Below are positions 1 to 5,172 of a stretch of 5,551 nt of DNA, piece by piece; the stretch's first letter is position 1; each line of letters opens with the position of its first letter. This DNA comes from an uncultured Granulicatella sp. GTDB taxonomy: Bacteria; Bacillota; Bacilli; Lactobacillales; Aerococcaceae. The position numbers and the translations under genes were made by a program. The notes under the pieces are model-generated. The model saw only the letters and a program-made list of their open reading frames with translations. It was not told the origin of the DNA and made no database searches. The stretch is taken from the NCBI GenBank assembly GCA_937891475.1, contig CALATC010000172.1, positions 1-5,551 on the forward strand, read 5' to 3'.

Positions 1-102
1 CAGCCGTTCCAATCACAGGAAATTTTGAGACCATAGGCTCAAAATTTAGCCATGAGACCGCAGGTCTGCTGGCGTCCTTTGCTACATTTTAGAAATTCCA
101 TT
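1..102 (-). repeat. Structured intergenic element, copy 1 (truncated by window start)
   Basis: This stretch aligns with 181-281 with five substitutions and one single-base indel (an extra T in the run at 78-80). The first 55 bases are identical. The copy keeps the hairpin with arms 20-29 and 38-47 and the hairpin with arms 55-59 and 63-67, the latter extended by 49-52 with 70-73. The half that would pair with GCCGTT at 3-8 and with GAAATTCC at 92-99 lies before base 1, so the copy is incomplete here only because of the window edge. The minus strand is assigned from the pairing argument given for copy 2. I do not recognise the family. Confidence 0.85.
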
Positions 103-140
103 TCTAACTTCAATACGTCTCCCATCTTATGATGACAAAC

Positions 141-278
141 AAAAAGGAATTTCCCCGTAGCAGTAGTGATTGAAACGGCACAGCCGTTCCAATCACAGGA
201 AATTTTGAGACCATAGGCTCAAAATTTAGCCATGAAACCGCAGGTTTGCTAGCGTCCTTGCTACATCTTGGAAATTCC
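141..278 (-). ncRNA. Candidate structured RNA / 3' UTR element, complete copy 2, family not recognised
   Basis: Nested inverted repeats give a multi-branch fold. Closing helix P1 is 146-154 with 270-278 (9 bp). P2 is 157-162 with 259-264 (6 bp). Three hairpins sit inside: 166-179 with 183-196 (loop 180-182), 200-212 with 216-227 (one bulged base at 210), and 235-239 with 243-247 (triloop), extended by 229-232 with 250-253. Read on the plus strand, positions 173/189 and 231/251 are A-C and C-A mismatches. On the minus strand both become G-U pairs, which favours the minus strand as the RNA. That is the pgi strand, starting about 18 bases after the pgi stop codon. On that strand the closing helix is followed by five U (141-145), like an intrinsic terminator. 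It could be a pgi 3' UTR/terminator element, a free small RNA, or a non-autonomous mobile repeat with 9-bp terminal inverted repeats. The fold was made by eye, without energy calculation. Confidence 0.55.
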
Positions 279-281
279 ATT
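181..281 (-). repeat. Structured intergenic element, copy 2 (part shared with copy 1)
   Basis: This is the portion of the complete element that can be aligned to copy 1 inside the window, with a period of 180 bp. Homology ends after ATT at 279-281, where the flanks diverge (AAAAATT here, TCTAACT after copy 1). The spacer between the end of copy 1 and the start of the copy 2 closing helix (103-145) shows no ORF and no convincing promoter on either strand. Confidence 0.9.
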
Positions 282-295
282 AAAAATTATTTAAA

Positions 296-1642
296 TTATA
301 AACGATTGTTCAACTCTTCTGCTAAGTCTTCAAATCCTGGTTTACCTAATAAAGCAAACATATTTTTCTTATACGCTTCAACACCAGGTTGGTCAAATGG
401 ATTCACACCATTTAAGTAACCAGAAATACCTACAGCGATTTCGAAGAAGTAAATTAAATGACCTAAAGTATAAGCTGACATATCAGGAATTGTTACTACA
501 AAGTTTGGCACTTGACCATCTGTATGCGCTAATAAAGTACCTTGGAAAGCTTTTGTATTTACAAAATCCATTGTTTTACCTTGTAAATAACCTAAACCAT
601 CTAAATCTTCCTCAGTTTCAGGAATTTTTACAGTCTCATTAGGAGTACCCACTTTAATAACAGTTTCGAAGATATTACGTTGACCTTCTTGGATATATTG
701 ACCTAATGAGTGTAAATCAGTTGAGAAGTTCGCACTTGAAGGATAAATACCTTTCAAGTCTTTCCCTTCAGATTCACCGAATAATTGTTTCCACCATTCA
801 GAGAAGTATTGTAAAGTTGGCTCATAATTAATTAATAATTCAGTCACTTTACCTTTACGGTATAACACATTTCTAGCTACCGCATATTGATAAGCTTCAT
901 TTTCTTTTAAGTTTGGTGAGCTATAAGCCACACGAGCATCTTCAGCCCCTTGCATTAATGCATCTACATCTGCACCAGTTACAGCAATTGGTAATAAACC
1001 TACAGCTGTTAATACAGTGAAACGTCCACCTACATCATCTGGAATCACAAATGTTTGATAACCTTCAACATCTGCTTCTGATTTTAATGCTCCACGAGCA
1101 CGGTCAGTTGTTGCATAAATACGTTTAACCGCTTCTTCTTTACCATATTTTTTAATTAATAAATCTTTGAACACACGGAACGCAATTGCTGGTTCTGTTG
1201 TTGTACCTGATTTAGAAATAACGTTTACTGAGAAATCACGGTCGCCAATTAACTCAATTAAACCATGTAAGTAAGTTGAGCTAATGCTGTTTCCTGCGAA
1301 TAACACTTGAGGTGTTTTACGTTGTTCTGCTGGTAAATAGTTGTAGAATGCATGATTTAAGAAATCAATTGCTGCACGAGCTCCTAAATATGAACCACCA
1401 ATACCAATAACAACTAATACTTCAGAATCTTCTTGAATTTTTTTAGCCGCTTCTTTGATACGAGCAAATTCTTCTTTGTCATAGTCACGTGGTAAGTTGA
1501 TCCAACCAGTGAAATCTGCACCTGCTCCTAATCCCTCTCTTAAATCTTTGTCAACTGCTGTTACAGTTGATTGTAATTGATCGATTTCTTCTTGATTAAA
1601 GAAACCTAATGCTTTGGAATAATCAAATGAAATATGTCCCAT
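296..1642 (-). CDS. pgi: Glucose-6-phosphate isomerase
   Basis: Cytoplasmic enzyme interconverting glucose 6-phosphate and fructose 6-phosphate, the second step of glycolysis and a gluconeogenic step. The 448-residue length is typical of Bacilli Pgi. Visible motifs are [12 protein letters not shown] (80-91), the phosphate-binding SKSGTTTEP (143-151), the first family signature around VGGRFT (204-209), GESEGK with the likely catalytic E290, H311 in TDLHSLGQ, and the second signature [11 protein letters not shown] with K425. These fit the Glu/His/Lys catalytic set of the family, so the enzyme looks intact. The ATG at 1642 is preceded by a strong AGGAGG at 1649-1654, six bases upstream. The gene lies 60 bp after the S1 gene on the same strand and has its own candidate promoter, so it may be read both alone and by read-through. 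Downstream lies the structured repeat, with no simple terminator between. Confidence 0.98.
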   Translation of the reverse strand: MGHISFDYSKALGFFNQEEIDQLQSTVTAVDKDLREGLGAGADFTGWINLPRDYDKEEFARIKEAAKKIQEDSEVLVVIGIGGSYLGARAAIDFLNHAFYNYLPAEQRKTPQVLFAGNSISSTYLHGLIELIGDRDFSVNVISKSGTTTEPAIAFRVFKDLLIKKYGKEEAVKRIYATTDRARGALKSEADVEGYQTFVIPDDVGGRFTVLTAVGLLPIAVTGADVDALMQGAEDARVAYSSPNLKENEAYQYAVARNVLYRKGKVTELLINYEPTLQYFSEWWKQLFGESEGKDLKGIYPSSANFSTDLHSLGQYIQEGQRNIFETVIKVGTPNETVKIPETEEDLDGLGYLQGKTMDFVNTKAFQGTLLAHTDGQVPNFVVTIPDMSAYTLGHLIYFFEIAVGISGYLNGVNPFDQPGVEAYKKNMFALLGKPGFEDLAEELNNRL

Positions 1643-1670
1643 AATGAACCTCCTAAAAATTTCTTCTTCT

Positions 1671-1679
1671 ATTATATCA
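1671..1679 (-). promoter_or_regulatory. Candidate extended -10 promoter of pgi
   Basis: On the minus strand the S1-pgi gap contains TGATATAAT: a TGn extension followed by a perfect TATAAT at 1671-1676. The hexamer 17 bp upstream (TATTCA) matches the -35 consensus at only three positions, so the extended -10 would have to compensate. The inferred start is near 1664, giving a leader of about 20 nt that contains the AGGAGG ribosome binding site. Confidence 0.6.
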
Positions 1680-1702
1680 ATTTTTCTATAAAATGAATAC
1701 TA

Positions 1703-2095
1703 CTAAGCTTTGTTTTCTTTTGGTTTTACAAATTTTTCTTGCGCTTCTTCAATCCAATACGGCAATTGATGCGCTAAAGATGAAAATCCAATTGGAGGAG
1801 TAAAGCGTTTCTTATTTCGCTTAATTCTCGTTGGTGTAGAAGGTACATCTAATTTTTCTAATGCACGAATTGATAAACTAATTTTATCGGTAAATTCATC
1901 TACATCAATTACTTTTGCAGTTACTTCTTCTCCAATTTTTACAAAATTATGCACATTATCCATATATCCATGCTTACATTCAGAAATATGAATTAATCCT
2001 TGTGTTTCTTCATCCAAAGCTAGAAAAATTCCATAAGGCTGAACCCCTGTCACTTTAGCAGTAATCACATCTCCAATGCGATACGTCTGTGTCAT
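1703..2095 (-). CDS. cvfD: S1-domain RNA-binding regulator, YugI/GSP13/CvfD family
   Basis: A 130-residue protein with one S1 (OB-fold) RNA-binding domain at about residues 4-78. The pattern is GDVITAKVTGVQPYGIFLAL, then GLIHISE (33-39), then VKIGEEVTAKVIDVD and KISLSIRAL. A basic linker, RIKRNKKR (90-97), leads to a conserved tail, GFSSLAHQLPYWIEEAQEKF (103-122), typical of the YugI/general stress protein 13/CvfD family rather than of ribosomal S1. Family members bind RNA and are described as post-transcriptional regulators of stress and virulence traits; the targets here are unknown. I chose the ATG at 2095. The in-frame GTG at 2101 directly abuts the AGGGGG ribosome binding site and leaves no spacing. 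The gene starts 9 nt after the isomerase stop codon, so the two are almost certainly co-transcribed and probably translationally coupled. Confidence 0.93.
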   Translation of the reverse strand: MTQTYRIGDVITAKVTGVQPYGIFLALDEETQGLIHISECKHGYMDNVHNFVKIGEEVTAKVIDVDEFTDKISLSIRALEKLDVPSTPTRIKRNKKRFTPPIGFSSLAHQLPYWIEEAQEKFVKPKENKA

Positions 2096-2100
2096 TTGCA

Positions 2101-2106
2101 CCCCCT
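2101..2106 (-). promoter_or_regulatory. Ribosome binding site that decides the S1 gene start
   Basis: The minus strand reads AGGGGG here, five bases before the ATG at 2095. It is an atypical G-rich Shine-Dalgarno, and it overlaps the TAG stop codon of the upstream isomerase gene (2105-2107), which fits terminating ribosomes re-initiating on the S1 gene. It excludes the GTG at 2099-2101 as a start. Confidence 0.7.
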
Positions 2107-2698
2107 AGCCTTTCACTACTGTTGTTGATTCAATGACAACATCTTCTAACGGACGGTCTTGACCATTACGTTCAACGGATTCAATTTTTAATACAACATC
2201 CATTCCTTCAACAACACGACCGAAAACGGTATGACGATGATCTAACCAAGGTGTTCCACCATTTTTTGCATAAGCTTCAATAATTTTTTCTGGCCATCCC
2301 ATCTCTTCTAATTGTGTCAACATTTGAGCTGGAACATGTTTCGCTGTTACGATGAAAAATTGTGAACCATTTGTATTTGGTCCAGCATTTGCCATTGAAA
2401 GAGCTCCGTAAAGATTAAATAATTCTTTTGAAAATTCATCTTCAAATTTTGGACCCCAAATCGATTCACCACCCATACCAGTACCTGTTGGGTCTCCACC
2501 TTGAATCATAAAGTCTTCAATCACACGGTGGAAAATCACTCCATCATAGTATCCATTTTTCGCATGTGTCACAAAGTTTTTAACCGTCTTTGGTGCACGC
2601 TTTTTAAATAATTCTAACGTAATATCCCCCATATTTGTATGTAAAATTACAACAGGGTTGCCTTTTAATTGTCTTCTTAATTGTGGAAATATAACCAT
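2105..2698 (-). CDS. Cyclophilin-type peptidyl-prolyl cis-trans isomerase
   Basis: Catalyses cis-trans isomerisation of Xaa-Pro bonds during protein folding. The 197-residue protein has no signal peptide or lipobox and so should be cytoplasmic. The cyclophilin core starts near residue 16. It shows [19 protein letters not shown] with catalytic R58 and pocket residues F63, M64 and Q66, then [16 protein letters not shown] (M102, Q113, F114), W151 in TPWLD, and H156 in RHTVFG. The whole active-site set is present. Between residues 120 and 148 is an insertion ([18 protein letters not shown] and on to about 147) absent from short cyclophilins but usual in the Lactobacillales type, which explains the length. 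The ATG at 2698 follows AAGGGG with short spacing (about 3 nt). It is the first gene of the leftward cluster with the S1 gene, behind a good sigma-A promoter. Confidence 0.96.
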   Translation of the reverse strand: MVIFPQLRRQLKGNPVVILHTNMGDITLELFKKRAPKTVKNFVTHAKNGYYDGVIFHRVIEDFMIQGGDPTGTGMGGESIWGPKFEDEFSKELFNLYGALSMANAGPNTNGSQFFIVTAKHVPAQMLTQLEEMGWPEKIIEAYAKNGGTPWLDHRHTVFGRVVEGMDVVLKIESVERNGQDRPLEDVVIESTTVVKG

Positions 2699-2743
2699 TT
2701 TCCCCTTATTCTTCCCTTCTTTTCTAAGTTTTATACTGTTTCA

Positions 2744-2772
2744 ATTAAACCATAAAATGCCTTTTTTATCAA
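2744..2772 (-). promoter_or_regulatory. Sigma-A promoter of the isomerase-S1 cluster
   Basis: On the minus strand TTGATA (2767-2772) and TTTAAT (2744-2749) are separated by exactly 17 bp, each matching consensus at five of six positions. A TGG precedes the -10 as an extended element. The inferred start is near 2737, leaving a leader of about 38 nt before the ATG at 2698. It is the best-scoring promoter in the window by eye. Confidence 0.7.
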
Positions 2773-2792
2773 TTTATGGACGAAGTCTCAAC

Positions 2793-3440
2793 CTACTCTT
2801 CTCCAACAGAAGCAACAATTTGTGCCCAATAACGATCCACTAACAAATCTTTTTCTGGCTTTGCCTTTTCTAATTGCTTCTCTGCAATTTTTAACAATTC
2901 TTCTGATACAGGAATAAAATGAGAAATTTTCTTTCCATTTACAATATAAATTCCAACTCCTGCTTCTTGTTGATTACTAAAAAGAATACGATCAAAGACG
3001 ATATTTTTTTTCAACATTCGATCAACACAGTAATATTTTACAATTTCAATAATACGATCGTCATAACCTTCTTCTGCAATGCATAACTTTTCAAAAAATT
3101 CATCACAGCTTCCTACATAACGAACAGCATATCCGCAATCTAAGAAATCTTGATTCGTTGTTTGATCATCGATTAGTACTTGTTGCAATTCCTTTTGCAT
3201 CTCTTCTTCTTTTGGAAAGAAATGAATTAAAATTTTCTTTTCCATATCTTGATAATTCAAAATATAAGGAATAAAGTATTTTTGCTCACAGTGTGGACAA
3301 GTACATTGAAATACTGTTTGATTGATTAATTTTTCTTTTAACTCTGGAGTTTCAGTCACATTCACATTTTGATAAATCGTATAGTCAAACGACTTTTGAC
3401 ATGTTTCACAATGAATTGGGACTTGATTTACTTCTGTCAT
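2793..3440 (-). CDS. CpXC domain (zinc-ribbon-like) protein of unknown function
   Basis: A 215-residue protein with an N-terminal cysteine pattern C11-x2-C14 and C46-x-C48-P-x-C51, the arrangement of the CpXC domain, expected to bind a metal such as zinc. The motif TVFQCTCPHCEQKYF is characteristic. The rest (about 60-215) is mixed charged and hydrophobic with extra cysteines at 102, 112, 120 and 138, and no membrane segment or signal peptide is visible. The family has no established function; some members occur near regulatory or stress genes, so a role must not be assumed. The ATG at 3440 is preceded by AGAAGG at 3448-3453, seven bases upstream. It has its own upstream promoter, and a separate promoter lies between it and the isomerase, so it is probably an independent unit with possible read-through. 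Confidence 0.88.
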   Translation of the reverse strand: MTEVNQVPIHCETCQKSFDYTIYQNVNVTETPELKEKLINQTVFQCTCPHCEQKYFIPYILNYQDMEKKILIHFFPKEEEMQKELQQVLIDDQTTNQDFLDCGYAVRYVGSCDEFFEKLCIAEEGYDDRIIEIVKYYCVDRMLKKNIVFDRILFSNQQEAGVGIYIVNGKKISHFIPVSEELLKIAEKQLEKAKPEKDLLVDRYWAQIVASVGEE

Positions 3441-3472
3441 GAATATACCTTCTTTCGAATTCTACTGTGCCT

Positions 3473-3481
3473 AGTATACCA
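3473..3481 (-). promoter_or_regulatory. Candidate extended -10 promoter of the CpXC gene
   Basis: The minus strand reads TGGTATACT, a TGn extension plus TATACT (3473-3478). The -35 hexamer at 17 bp (GGGAAA) is weak, so it depends on the extended element. The inferred start near 3466 gives a leader of about 26 nt carrying the AGAAGG site. Confidence 0.5.
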
Positions 3482-3531
3482 CGCTCGTCAAAAACTTTCC
3501 CCTTTTATTTACTGTTTTTCCCTTTCCTTAT

Positions 3532-3561
3532 TTGGTATAACGTTTGAGAATATGGTATAGT
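3532..3561 (+). promoter_or_regulatory. Candidate promoter of yuiD and the reductase gene
   Basis: The plus strand has TTGGTA (3532-3537), an 18-bp spacer and TATAGT (3556-3561), with TGG just before the -10. An overlapping TGGTATAAC at 3533-3541 is a second possible extended -10 exactly 20 bp upstream. The leader then contains AGGAAAGAG (3576-3584), a modest ribosome binding site ending nine bases before the ATG at 3594. Confidence 0.5.
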
Positions 3562-3593
3562 ATAAAAGACTAATTAGGAAAGAGTGTATCTAT

Positions 3594-4103
3594 ATGACTA
3601 TTTTTGAAAATTATCCTTTAATAGCAGCATTATTATCAATATTATTTGCACAATTTGTTAAATTTCCAATTGCATTTTTTACAAGAAAAAAAGGAGCACA
3701 TTTATCCCTTATGACAAGTACGGGTGGAATGCCGAGTTCTCACTCTGCAGCCGTTACTTCCCTTATTACAGCTCTTGGATTGGAATATGGATTTGCTTCT
3801 CCTCTTGTAGCAATTGCCACAACATTTGGTGTGATTGTCATGTTTGATGCGATGGCGGTTAGACGTCAAAGTGGTGAACAAGGAATTTTATTATCTCAAT
3901 TATTTGAGGAACAATTAAGAGATGAATCTACAAAATTATCAGAGATTGAAATTGATGATGATGAACCGATTCAATTATTTAATACAGAAGAAAATAAAAA
4001 ATTAATTATTAAGAAATATCTTGGACATAAGCCCGTAGAAGTATTTGGTGGAGCAATGACAGGAATTGTGATTGCTATCCTATTACGCTTCTTATATTTC
4101 TAA
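3594..4103 (+). CDS. yuiD: Divergent PAP2 (DUF212) family membrane protein, YuiD-like
   Basis: A 169-residue integral membrane protein. Hydrophobic segments are visible at about 8-28, 52-62, 70-84 and 150-168. Family motifs are STGGMPSSHSA (42-52), resembling the PSGH/SSH motif of PAP2 phosphatases, FDAMAVRRQSGEQ (84-96), and LGHKPVEVFGGA (143-154) carrying H145. An acidic stretch (117-124) lies in the soluble loop. The motifs suggest a lipid- or pyrophosphate-type phosphohydrolase related to acid phosphatases and vanadium haloperoxidases, but the family is poorly characterised and activity is not established. It is separated by 14 nt from the downstream reductase gene, so the two form an operon. 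A PgpA-type phosphatase gene follows, which makes a role in membrane lipid metabolism attractive but unproven. Confidence 0.93.
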   Translation: MTIFENYPLIAALLSILFAQFVKFPIAFFTRKKGAHLSLMTSTGGMPSSHSAAVTSLITALGLEYGFASPLVAIATTFGVIVMFDAMAVRRQSGEQGILLSQLFEEQLRDESTKLSEIEIDDDEPIQLFNTEENKKLIIKKYLGHKPVEVFGGAMTGIVIAILLRFLYF

Positions 4104-4107
4104 GAAT

Positions 4108-4111
4108 GGAG
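4108..4111 (+). promoter_or_regulatory. Ribosome binding site that decides the reductase start
   Basis: GGAG lies six bases before the ATG at 4118. The ATG at 4106, which would add four residues (MENE), overlaps this site and has no purine-rich sequence upstream, only the end of yuiD. The ATG at 4118 is therefore preferred. Confidence 0.7.
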
Positions 4112-4117
4112 AATGAA

Positions 4118-5104
4118 ATGACAACAGAAATCGTAGATATTGCCATTATTGGTGGCGGACCCGTTGGTTTATTTACAGCTTTTTATGCTGGACTTCGTCA
4201 AGCAAGTGTAAAAATTATCGAAAGCCTTCCTCAACTTGGAGGACAACCAGGAATGTTATATCCTGAAAAAATGATTTACGATATTCCCGCTTATCCTGAA
4301 ATTTTAGCGGGAGATTTAGTAGAAAACTTAATCAAGCAATTAGATCGATTTGACGCTACACAAATTTGCTTAGAAGAAGAAGCTCTTCAAATTGAAAAAC
4401 ATGAAGACTACTATGAAATTACAACTTCTAAACAAACACACTGTGCAAGAACGATTATTATCGCATGCGGAAATGGAGCTTTCCGTCCTCGTAAATTAGA
4501 ATTAGAAGGGGCAGAAAATTATGAAAATAAACAATTGCACTACTTCGTAACGAATTTAGAACAATTTAGAGATAAAAACATTGCCATTTGTGGTGGCGGA
4601 GATTCAGCAGTTGACTGGGCATTAACATTAGAAAAAATTGCGAAAAAAGTTAGCATCATTCACCGTCGCCCACAATTTAGAGCGCAAGAACATAGTGTTG
4701 AATTACTACAACAATCTTCTATTGAAATCTTCACACCGTTCATTCCTGAACGCTTAAACGGAGATGGAAATACACTTCAATCTGTTACTTTCAAACAAGC
4801 TCGTGGAGAAGAAGAAATCGAATTAGAAGTGGATGACTTTATTGTCAGCTATGGTATTTCCTCTTCTATCGGATCCATTAAAGATTGGGGATTAGATCTT
4901 CAAAGAAATGCGATTATCACAAATAGTAAAATGGAAACAAACCTTCCAGGTATATTTGCAGTTGGAGACATTACCACTTACGAAGGAAAAGTTCAAATTA
5001 TCGCAACAGGATTTGGGGAAGCTCCGATTGCTGTCAACCAAGCAATGGCATACATTCACCCTGAGAAGAGAATTCAAACAGTTCATAGTTCTTCTCTTTT
5101 CTAG
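4118..5104 (+). CDS. Ferredoxin--NADP(+) reductase, thioredoxin-reductase-like type (YumC family)
   Basis: A 328-residue FAD flavoprotein transferring electrons between NADPH and ferredoxin or flavodoxin in the cytoplasm. In order, from the ATG at 4118: FAD-binding IIGGGPVGLFTAF (10-22), ESLPQLGGQPG (35-45), Y48 in LYPEK, NADP-binding CGGGDSAVDWAL (158-169), HRRPQFRA (182-189) for the 2'-phosphate, the second FAD motif GIFAVGDIT (278-286), and a C-terminal tail with H323 in VHSSSLF. Y48 and H323 correspond to the aromatic and histidine residues that sandwich the flavin in the Bacillus subtilis enzyme. There is no CxxC pair where thioredoxin reductase carries its redox disulfide, which rules out that enzyme. 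The gene follows yuiD by 14 nt, an operonic arrangement, and no terminator is evident before the next gene. Its native partner, ferredoxin or flavodoxin, is not in the window. Confidence 0.95.
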   Translation: MTTEIVDIAIIGGGPVGLFTAFYAGLRQASVKIIESLPQLGGQPGMLYPEKMIYDIPAYPEILAGDLVENLIKQLDRFDATQICLEEEALQIEKHEDYYEITTSKQTHCARTIIIACGNGAFRPRKLELEGAENYENKQLHYFVTNLEQFRDKNIAICGGGDSAVDWALTLEKIAKKVSIIHRRPQFRAQEHSVELLQQSSIEIFTPFIPERLNGDGNTLQSVTFKQARGEEEIELEVDDFIVSYGISSSIGSIKDWGLDLQRNAIITNSKMETNLPGIFAVGDITTYEGKVQIIATGFGEAPIAVNQAMAYIHPEKRIQTVHSSSLF

Positions 5105-5111
5105 GAATATA

Positions 5112-5120
5112 TGTTATAAT
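5112..5120 (+). promoter_or_regulatory. Candidate extended -10 promoter of the pgpA-like gene
   Basis: TGTTATAAT is a TGn extension with a perfect TATAAT at 5115-5120. It starts just after the reductase stop codon (5102-5104). The hexamer 17 bp upstream (TTCTCT, inside the reductase gene) matches the -35 consensus poorly. The inferred start near 5127 places the inverted repeat at 5129-5155 at the very 5' end of the transcript. Confidence 0.6.
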
Positions 5121-5128
5121 GATGTATT

Positions 5129-5162
5129 CGTTTCCACCTTTAAATTCTGGAAACGTGGAAGG
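5129..5162 (+). promoter_or_regulatory. Leader inverted repeat with possible alternative pairing to the ribosome binding site
   Basis: CGTTTCCA (5129-5136) and TGGAAACG (5148-5155) form a perfect 8-bp inverted repeat around an 11-base loop. The left arm can instead pair with sequence leading into the Shine-Dalgarno: TTCCAC (5132-5137) with GTGGAA (5155-5160), and CCTT (5137-5140) with AAGG (5159-5162). The two folds exclude each other, so the leader could switch ribosome access, or the repeat could be a protein operator at the transcription start. It is not a classic terminator: the T run (5167-5172) is 11 nt beyond the stem. Confidence 0.45.
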
Positions 5163-5172
5163 AGAGTTTTTT

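Noticed and set aside
146..278. Known riboswitch, T-box, SRP RNA or tRNA
   Set aside because: I looked for core motifs such as the T-box sequence, the SRP tetraloop region, tRNA T-loop bases and c-di-GMP, Mn2+ and SAM riboswitch consensus. None fits on either strand.
1..281. CRISPR array
   Set aside because: Only two long repeat units with a 180-bp period; no 25-40 bp direct repeats with uniform spacers and no cas genes.
397..642. Plus-strand open frame of 81 codons inside pgi
   Set aside because: Antisense to a well-conserved gene, no ribosome binding site, composition of a shadow frame.
2750..2779. Inverted repeat CCATAAA/TTTATGG as a terminator of the CpXC gene
   Set aside because: AT-only 7-bp stem with a 16-base loop and no U-tract; the region is better explained as the isomerase promoter.
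2658..2843. Plus-strand open frame of 61 codons
   Set aside because: Spans the promoter and the ends of two leftward genes; low-complexity hydrophobic translation typical of an AT-rich shadow.
3369..3560. Plus-strand open frame of 63 codons
   Set aside because: Antisense to the CpXC gene start and runs through the divergent promoters; no ribosome binding site.
4118..5104. Thioredoxin reductase
   Set aside because: No CxxC active-site pair before the NADP-binding motif; the C-terminal histidine tail fits the YumC-type ferredoxin-NADP reductase.
5129..5172. Intrinsic terminator of the reductase gene
   Set aside because: The T run begins 11 nt after the stem and is separated from it by the ribosome binding site of the next gene.
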